Shown here: positions 32,879 to 37,507 of the stretch, piece by piece
How the letters are laid out: each line of letters opens with the position of its first letter
Position numbering within the stretch: the first letter of the stretch is position 1
From: an uncultured Clostridia bacterium
GTDB taxonomy: Bacteria > Bacillota > Clostridia > Oscillospirales > Acutalibacteraceae
Assembly: GCA_947369085.1 (NCBI GenBank)
Contig: CANBJR010000022.1
Span: 1 to 37,507 of the forward strand
DNA: 37,507 bases
Reading direction: 5' to 3'
The notes under the pieces: generated by a model
Databases searched by the model: none
Told to the model about the DNA's origin: nothing
The model's input: only the letters and a program-made list of their open reading frames with translations
Position numbers and translations under genes: made by a program

Positions 32879-33313
32879 CTATAACCATTGAATAAAAGCA
32901 GTTTTGTCCTCGGAGTTGTAGCCTGCTTTTTTATAGAAGTTTAATGTTTTATCGTTCTTTGAACATGTGAGTAACATCATTTTGTAGCAATCTGATTTCT
33001 GTGCAAGTTCTTTCGCATAATTCAGGCACGCTGTTGCGTAGCCTTTTCCTCTGTAATCAGCGTGAGTAACCACATTTTCTATAAAAGCATAGGGTCGGAT
33101 ATTTCTTGTAAGATTCGGAATTATAACGCACACGCAGGAAGAAACAATTTTGCCGTCAACCTCACAAACAATAATATGATGATTTTCATCGTTGCAAATT
33201 GCATTCCAAGTTTTCTCTAAATGTTCACTATGCTCAGGAACACCAAGTTCATGCAAATGCGTATATAATTCAAGTAACTTGTTTAGTTCGTCTGTTTTGA
33301 TTTCTCTAATCAT
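32879..33313 (-). CDS. GNAT acetyltransferase, first gene of the operon
   Basis: A 144-residue GNAT starting MIREIKTDELNKLLELYTHLH. VVTHADYRGKGYATACLNYA is the acetyl-CoA loop and LTCSKNDKTLNFYKKAGY the C-terminal motif. The start is ambiguous: ATG 33313 has GGTG six bases upstream, ATG 33319 is also in frame. The gene is followed within 11 bases by the AAC(6')-like gene. Acceptor unknown. Confidence 0.8.
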   Translation of the reverse strand: MIREIKTDELNKLLELYTHLHELGVPEHSEHLEKTWNAICNDENHHIIVCEVDGKIVSSCVCVIIPNLTRNIRPYAFIENVVTHADYRGKGYATACLNYAKELAQKSDCYKMMLLTCSKNDKTLNFYKKAGYNSEDKTAFIQWL

Positions 33314-33381
33314 TTTCATCACCGTAATTATGCACATTCAACAATATATATTTAAATTATTCCACCAAATAAGTTCATATA

Positions 33382-33814
33382 TCAACTGTCCTTTTTTGCA
33401 TTTTTATAGCATTCCTTACCCCACCAAAATGGAGTAATCTCTTTCAATATCACAGTCTCCCTTTTTTAAAGTCAGTCATTATTTCCATATCTTCATTTTT
33501 CTCGTTAAGCTGCATAAAGAACTCTCTGCATACTCCGCAGGGTATTCCGTCACCCTCGCCGTATGGGGCTTTATCCATAAATGCAATCAGATTACAACAG
33601 TCTGTCAGCTGTTCATATACATATTAAGTGCAGCTACTCGCTCAGCACATAAATTCATAACTCCGCTGCAGCTTTCAATGCAAAAGCCTGTGAATATCTC
33701 TCCGTTTTCAGCTTCCAGAGCGCATATAACGTGATGAGCCATAACAAACGGAGATACATCTTCAGGATGGTACTCCTGCTTTGCTTTTTCGCATAATTTG
33801 TTCCAAATATCCAT
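33382..33814 (-). pseudogene. Broken cytidine deaminase-like gene
   Basis: The first frame (ATG 33814) runs 69 codons and contains HVICALEAENGEIFTG and NLCAERVAALNMY, including the zinc-site CAE of cytidine/blasticidin-S-type deaminases, then stops. A second frame continues with CCNLIAFMDKAPYGEGDGIPC, and GVCREFF completes the PCxxC zinc motif. A third frame carries ETVILKEITPFWWGKECYK to TGA 33382. Joined, these make a roughly complete deaminase, so two small indels have inactivated it. It lies 10 bases after the S66 gene stop. Sequencing error is the alternative. Confidence 0.75.
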
Positions 33815-33824
33815 ATTTCAATCT

Positions 33825-34898
33825 CTAATTAAATGTATTTTCAAGTATTGTTAAAGTTCTATAATCAACATTCAATTCTGCTGTTATGCCATAAGGTAAA
33901 ATACATCTCGGCTGACAATGACCAAAGTTAAGATTATACATAACGGGAACATTTGTACCTTTGAACACTTCTTTATATACAACCTTATATTCATCATAAT
34001 AAATTTCATCGAAGGGTTTGCCGACAATCAAACCGTTGATTTGATTGAATATACCTTTATTCATAAAGAAATCGAGCATTGTTTTAAGCATTTTAGGTGA
34101 AGACTTTACTTCACTTGTTTCAAGAAACATAATTTTGCCTCTCCAATCCTCAACATTTGGCAAGATATCGTATTTATTTAGCACGTCAAATTCATCTGCG
34201 TATCTGCAACTGTTGTAGGCTTCGTAAATGCTCTCAATACAACCGCCGAGCAACTGTCCTGTTACAACTCCACTACCGTTTAAAATCTCGTAACCGAAAT
34301 TTTCTTTAGTAGATTTTCTAGGCTTTCCAATTTCTTCTTTTCCATAGCTTTTTCTGTCATAATAAACAGTATCAGAGGACTTTATTTCAAAACTTCCACT
34401 GCAATTAAAGAAAAGCTCAAAGTATTCTTTGGTGTATGGAAGCATATCATTATCAAGCTCCGCAAGATCGCATAAAATATTAGGACCATAAAAGGTACTC
34501 ATACCGATTTTATGAAACATCAGGTGGTTGATTGTTGTGTCTGAAAACCCAGTGAAAATTTTCGGGTGTTTTCTAACATTCTCTATGAACTCTTTGTCAT
34601 TCATGAGATATGGTGTAAGCTTGTATGTATCCACACCGCCGATTGAGCAAATTACGGCTTTTATGTCTTTATCTGAAAAAGCTAACTTCAAATCATCAGC
34701 ACGCTTTTCAGGGTGATTTTTCAGATATTCAAAACCCTTTAAAGCATTTGGCATCACTACAGGCATTAAATCGTAACCTCTTAAGCGGTTTAATGCTATC
34801 TCTAATTCGTGCCTGCAAAAATCCTCGCCCATAATACCGCTTGACAAGGATACTATTGCTATTTTATCGCCCTTTTGTAATTTCTTTGGTTTTATCAT
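33825..34898 (-). CDS. S66-family serine peptidase (LD-carboxypeptidase / MccF-like)
   Basis: A 357-residue protein of family S66. The likely nucleophile is in IFTGFSDTTINHLMF, with GGCIESI, the Glu region MFLETSE and the His region NFGHCQPRCILPYG near the end. Members either cleave L,D bonds in cell-wall peptides or, as MccF, hydrolyse peptide-nucleotide antibiotics such as processed microcin C. The length fits the MccF subgroup somewhat better than classical LdcA (about 300). AGGTGA precedes the ATG and a promoter lies upstream. The neighbourhood of modifying enzymes favours a detoxification role, by inference. Confidence 0.82.
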   Translation of the reverse strand: MIKPKKLQKGDKIAIVSLSSGIMGEDFCRHELEIALNRLRGYDLMPVVMPNALKGFEYLKNHPEKRADDLKLAFSDKDIKAVICSIGGVDTYKLTPYLMNDKEFIENVRKHPKIFTGFSDTTINHLMFHKIGMSTFYGPNILCDLAELDNDMLPYTKEYFELFFNCSGSFEIKSSDTVYYDRKSYGKEEIGKPRKSTKENFGYEILNGSGVVTGQLLGGCIESIYEAYNSCRYADEFDVLNKYDILPNVEDWRGKIMFLETSEVKSSPKMLKTMLDFFMNKGIFNQINGLIVGKPFDEIYYDEYKVVYKEVFKGTNVPVMYNLNFGHCQPRCILPYGITAELNVDYRTLTILENTFN

Positions 34899-34936
34899 AA
34901 TAAGTTCACCTATATAATTTTCAAAATCTTACTTAA

Positions 34937-34965
34937 ATTCTATCATAAAAGCTGGAATGTAGCAA
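34937..34965 (-). promoter_or_regulatory. Promoter of the S66 gene
   Basis: On the minus strand TTGCTA (34965-34960) and TAGAAT (34942-34937) are 17 bases apart, with TGA before the -10. It lies about 40 bases before the ATG. Confidence 0.6.
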
Positions 34966-35029
34966 TTAATTTAAAAATCAAAACACTAAAAATATTGCAT
35001 CAAATAACAAATCGAGAGTGTGGTTTATA

Positions 35030-35848
35030 TCATAGTTGTTTTTGAAAATCTTCTTTTAATTGTTTCAAGATTTTCTTTAATCTTTTTTCTGCACCTTCGG
35101 CTGTCAGACCAACTCTCAATGACGCTTCACGGATTGTCATTTTCTCCTTGCTTTTCAGGCAGTCGGGACAGATACCAAAGACTAACTCAATCAGCCTTAA
35201 ATCCTTTGGCTTGAGTTTGCTCAAAGCCGTTCTTAACTTTTCTCGCTGTTCGTTTTTGAAATATATTTCCTCAGGGGACAGTGTATCCACTTCAACATCA
35301 GTGATTGAAGAATAGAAGTATTTTTCATTATCTTGATTGTGAATATCAAGATTGCTGTTCTGCTCAAACCAAGTTGAAGTAACAATGCACTTACGCACAG
35401 TCCTCTCTGAAATATTCAATTCATTCGAAATGTCCGTGACTGCTTCTTCAAGAGGATTGTCATTCGGTTGTTGAGAGTACAGCAATGCTATTTTCCGTAA
35501 ATTCTGATACAGATTATTATTATCAATATGTACATTACCACAGACAGTGCGTACATATTCTTGCCACGCTTTGAGTACTTTATATTTTATGAGCTGTAGT
35601 AAAGGTATATCCGAATCGTAGCTTTGCAGTTCACCCCACAGCATAGATGAAAAAATTTGTTTCAAGTTGTCAATTCTGTTACCATCCAAACCGTATTTCT
35701 TTATAAACAGTTGAGTGTTTCTGTTGAGTACAGGCTCATAAAAATAAAGAAATTCATTAAAGTATTTTTCGTTCCTTGTTTCTTTGTAGTGTATAAAATA
35801 ATCATTCAAATCATCAAGCCTGATTGGAACATAACCAAGCTGATACAT
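35030..35848 (-). CDS. Sigma-70-like factor of a mobile-element type
   Basis: A 272-residue protein. The N-terminal half (RNEKYFNEFLYFYEPVLNRN) resembles sigma region 2, a middle helix-turn-helix (ISNELNISERTVRKCI) resembles region 3, and the end (REKLRTALSKLKPKDLRLIELV, then MTIREASLRVGLTAEGAEKRLKKI) is a region 4 DNA-binding unit. Its larger size and insertions distinguish it from housekeeping sigma factors. Similar proteins occur in Clostridial plasmids and integrated elements. AAGGAAAA precedes the ATG, 10 bases after the CxxC protein gene, so the two form an operon. Confidence 0.7.
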   Translation of the reverse strand: MYQLGYVPIRLDDLNDYFIHYKETRNEKYFNEFLYFYEPVLNRNTQLFIKKYGLDGNRIDNLKQIFSSMLWGELQSYDSDIPLLQLIKYKVLKAWQEYVRTVCGNVHIDNNNLYQNLRKIALLYSQQPNDNPLEEAVTDISNELNISERTVRKCIVTSTWFEQNSNLDIHNQDNEKYFYSSITDVEVDTLSPEEIYFKNEQREKLRTALSKLKPKDLRLIELVFGICPDCLKSKEKMTIREASLRVGLTAEGAEKRLKKILKQLKEDFQKQL

Positions 35849-35858
35849 TTTATTTTCC

Positions 35859-37007
35859 TTAATCTTTCATAGCCTCCTCATATATTTTTGAAAGCTCCAT
35901 ATCTTTCTCGTATCGATTTTCGGCATAGTCGAAATCAACATTAGCTAAATTAAAATAATAATCAATAAGATCCTTTGCCTTGGCAGATACATTCGCACTG
36001 TATTTGCTTAGGCTTTTATTTTTGCGGATAGAATCGTAACGATTTTTCCACAGAACATAATATGGGCTGTCGGATTTTCTTTGCTTTTTCATTTTCCTTT
36101 TTGTGACTTCCGGGTGTTTTGCAATGTATGAGCAAGGAACACCGTACTTTTTATTTACCGTACTGCAATACAGTTGATTGCGTGCTGTGGTCATAAAGAA
36201 ATATCTGTCGCAAATATCGCATCTCCAAATATAGTGACCGTTAATATAGCCTTCAAATAAATCTGTCATCAGAAAGTCTTTCAGATTATTATAATAAACC
36301 TTCCTATAAATCTTACTTGTGCCGTTTTCAGACTCAACCACCGGAATTATTGTTGCTCTCGTGCCGAATGGGTGGATGTTAACTTCAAATATAAAATTCA
36401 TATACGGATCGTTTATAAAATCGCTGAATGCTTCTGCGAGTTCTGCTTTTGTTCGTGCGTTGTTTTTTACTATTTTATTTGTAATCTGAAACACGACTGA
36501 TGAATAATATTCAACTTCCTTTACAGCTGACGAAATATAAAATCCGATTGAGAAAGCTGTTTCCAAATCAACAGACACTTTGATTAACTCGTCTATTTTT
36601 TCTGAATTCTTTATTTTATATCCGTTTTTTTCTAATTGATTATACTCTTCATAAATACTGATTTTTTCTTCTGTAAAAAGCTTATTTATTTCGTCTTTAC
36701 ATTTTTTGATGTCAAATATTTTAAAGATTTCATATTTACTCAAAACATCAATAGCTGAAATTATTTTTGAATGATAATCTAAAAAATCAGTTCTGCTAAA
36801 ATCCTTGTCTAATAATTCTTCCGTAAAAATTCTTAAATCTTCAAAAATATTTTCATCAATAAAGCGACTGTCGGTGTCCATTACAAGAAAACTTGTGTAT
36901 CCGATAGGATATTCCTTATCGCTGAGTGCAAACTTATCTTTTCTATATGTGACGCTAAAAAGATTAGTTGTATTCAGCTTTTTCAGTACATTGTCCTTTA
37001 AGTCCAT
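35859..37007 (-). CDS. Hypothetical protein with a C-terminal Cys pair motif (DUF6076-like)
   Basis: A 382-residue protein that is largely helical and charged. A probable zinc-binding segment at about 260-285 reads WRCDICDRYFFMTTARNQLY, then CS, with a later Cys in GVPCSYI; the last 100 residues are very Lys-rich. This layout recalls DUF6076 proteins of Firmicute mobile elements, but recognition is tentative and no function is known. GGAG precedes the ATG and a near-consensus promoter drives it with the sigma-like gene. Nucleic-acid binding is a guess from the composition. Confidence 0.65.
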   Translation of the reverse strand: MDLKDNVLKKLNTTNLFSVTYRKDKFALSDKEYPIGYTSFLVMDTDSRFIDENIFEDLRIFTEELLDKDFSRTDFLDYHSKIISAIDVLSKYEIFKIFDIKKCKDEINKLFTEEKISIYEEYNQLEKNGYKIKNSEKIDELIKVSVDLETAFSIGFYISSAVKEVEYYSSVVFQITNKIVKNNARTKAELAEAFSDFINDPYMNFIFEVNIHPFGTRATIIPVVESENGTSKIYRKVYYNNLKDFLMTDLFEGYINGHYIWRCDICDRYFFMTTARNQLYCSTVNKKYGVPCSYIAKHPEVTKRKMKKQRKSDSPYYVLWKNRYDSIRKNKSLSKYSANVSAKAKDLIDYYFNLANVDFDYAENRYEKDMELSKIYEEAMKD

Positions 37008-37025
37008 AGTATCAACTCCGTTTAT

Positions 37026-37054
37026 ATTATATCACTTTACAAATAAATTCACAA
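37026..37054 (-). promoter_or_regulatory. Promoter of the CxxC protein / sigma-like operon
   Basis: On the minus strand TTGTGA (37054-37049) and TATAAT (37031-37026) are 17 bases apart, with an extended TGA before the -10. Confidence 0.75.
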
Positions 37055-37212
37055 GTATCCAGGAAAGCAAATTGTGTTGTCACGTACTTTTACGGTTTTT
37101 TGAAAATTTTTGACATTTATATATTAGAGGACAAAAGGAGTGATGAGGTTATGATTTATTAAAACTTTATACGGATTTAATAATTAAAAATGAAAGGATG
37201 TGGATAACCAAT

Positions 37213-37507
37213 ATGGTTAAAAATTTTAAAAAACTTGAAATCTTTGATGGTGAAAGTCTTATGGATGAAAGAATTGAGCCGTTACAATTCTGCATTGACT
37301 CACTATTGCCACAGGGTTTGATTATCCTTGCGGGTCCGCTAAAGGTCGGTAAATCCTGGCTTGTGCTTGATTGGTGTTTAAGCATTTCCAAAGGAGAAAA
37401 GGTCTGGAACAATACTACCAAGCAAGGGTCAACACTCTGTATTTGCCTTGAGGATAACAAAAGGCGATTGCAAAAACGACTTAATGTAATCACAGATGAT
37501 GTGCCGA
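37213..37507 (+). CDS. RepA-like AAA ATPase / helicase, N-terminal part (3'-truncated by window)
   Basis: About 98 residues are visible. PQGLIILAGPLKVGKSWLVL is a Walker A motif in the context of RepA/RAD25-like replicative ATPases; STLCICLEDNKRRLQKRL follows, with the ED-containing strand typical of these enzymes. Homologues lie in Clostridial integrative and conjugative elements and plasmids, where they help start replication. It is divergent from the CxxC/sigma operon. ATG 37213 begins the conserved part; ATG 37198 is in frame too, and its AAAGG lies too close. The gene continues beyond the window. Confidence 0.75.
   Translation, partial: MVKNFKKLEIFDGESLMDERIEPLQFCIDSLLPQGLIILAGPLKVGKSWLVLDWCLSISKGEKVWNNTTKQGSTLCICLEDNKRRLQKRLNVITDDVP

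Noticed and set aside
25209..34898. Integron-like cassette array
   Set aside because: Intergenic gaps are mostly a few bases or overlaps, with no room for attC-like sites, and no integron integrase is seen.
22876..37007. A single biosynthetic pathway made of the methyltransferases and acetyltransferases
   Set aside because: No scaffold-forming enzyme, carrier protein or dedicated exporter is present, and the genes fall in several separate operons.
37167..37493. 108-codon minus-strand frame opposite the RepA-like gene
   Set aside because: The plus strand shows a clear Walker A motif; the minus frame has no recognisable motif.

Overview
The window looks like a low-GC Firmicute of the gut Ruminococcus type (Oscillospiraceae, Ruminococcus bromii or a near relative). 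The evidence is an AT-rich genome, a T-box in front of alaS, the mltG–U32 peptidase–alaS neighbourhood, a secreted protein with a starch-binding-like module, and a C-A-T-C-A-T-reductase peptide synthetase of the gut Clostridia type. Species assignment is inference.

Left core (1-7.6 kb): the end of a possible PIN-domain protein, 5-formyltetrahydrofolate cyclo-ligase, MltG transglycosylase and a U32 peptidase-family tRNA-hydroxylation protein form an overlapping operon. alaS follows behind a consensus promoter and a T-box attenuator. Next is a secreted, wall- or membrane-anchored CBM26-like protein with its own promoter and terminator.

NRPS operon (8.0-19.9 kb, + strand): one promoter and one terminator bracket five genes. 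They encode an RsbW-like kinase, a membrane SpoIIE/RsbU-type phosphatase, a 2421-aa synthetase, a MATE exporter fused to a second RsbW-like kinase domain, and a STAS antagonist. The domain order predicts an N-acylated dipeptide aldehyde, as proposed for ruminopeptin of R. bromii. A complete partner-switching module is built into the biosynthesis/export operon without a sigma factor gene, and one kinase domain is fused to the transporter.

Decaying phase-variation locus (20.1-22.6 kb, visibly more GC-rich): a small tyrosine recombinase, a 235-bp segment bounded by 21-bp perfect inverted repeats, and a frameshifted pilin/Cna-B-type surface protein gene with a sortase-like tail. The segment carries a strong promoter that currently points away from the surface gene (OFF). 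The recombinase has an in-frame TGA four codons after its catalytic tyrosine, so the switch may be locked.

Probable integrated island (22.7 kb to the right end, mostly - strand): it starts at a lone 3' fragment of a tRNA-Arg-like gene. It then holds a KAP-family P-loop NTPase, four SAM methyltransferases, eight GNAT acetyltransferases (one strongly AAC(6')-like), a VOC protein, a broken cytidine deaminase and an S66/MccF-like peptidase. At the right end are a sigma-like factor, a CxxC protein and the start of a RepA-like ATPase of the kind found on Clostridial mobile elements. One methyltransferase lies behind a leader with a 17-codon upstream ORF and an intrinsic terminator, suggesting ribosome-dependent attenuation. 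The island looks like a small-molecule modification or detoxification collection. No rRNA, CRISPR array or complete tRNA was seen.
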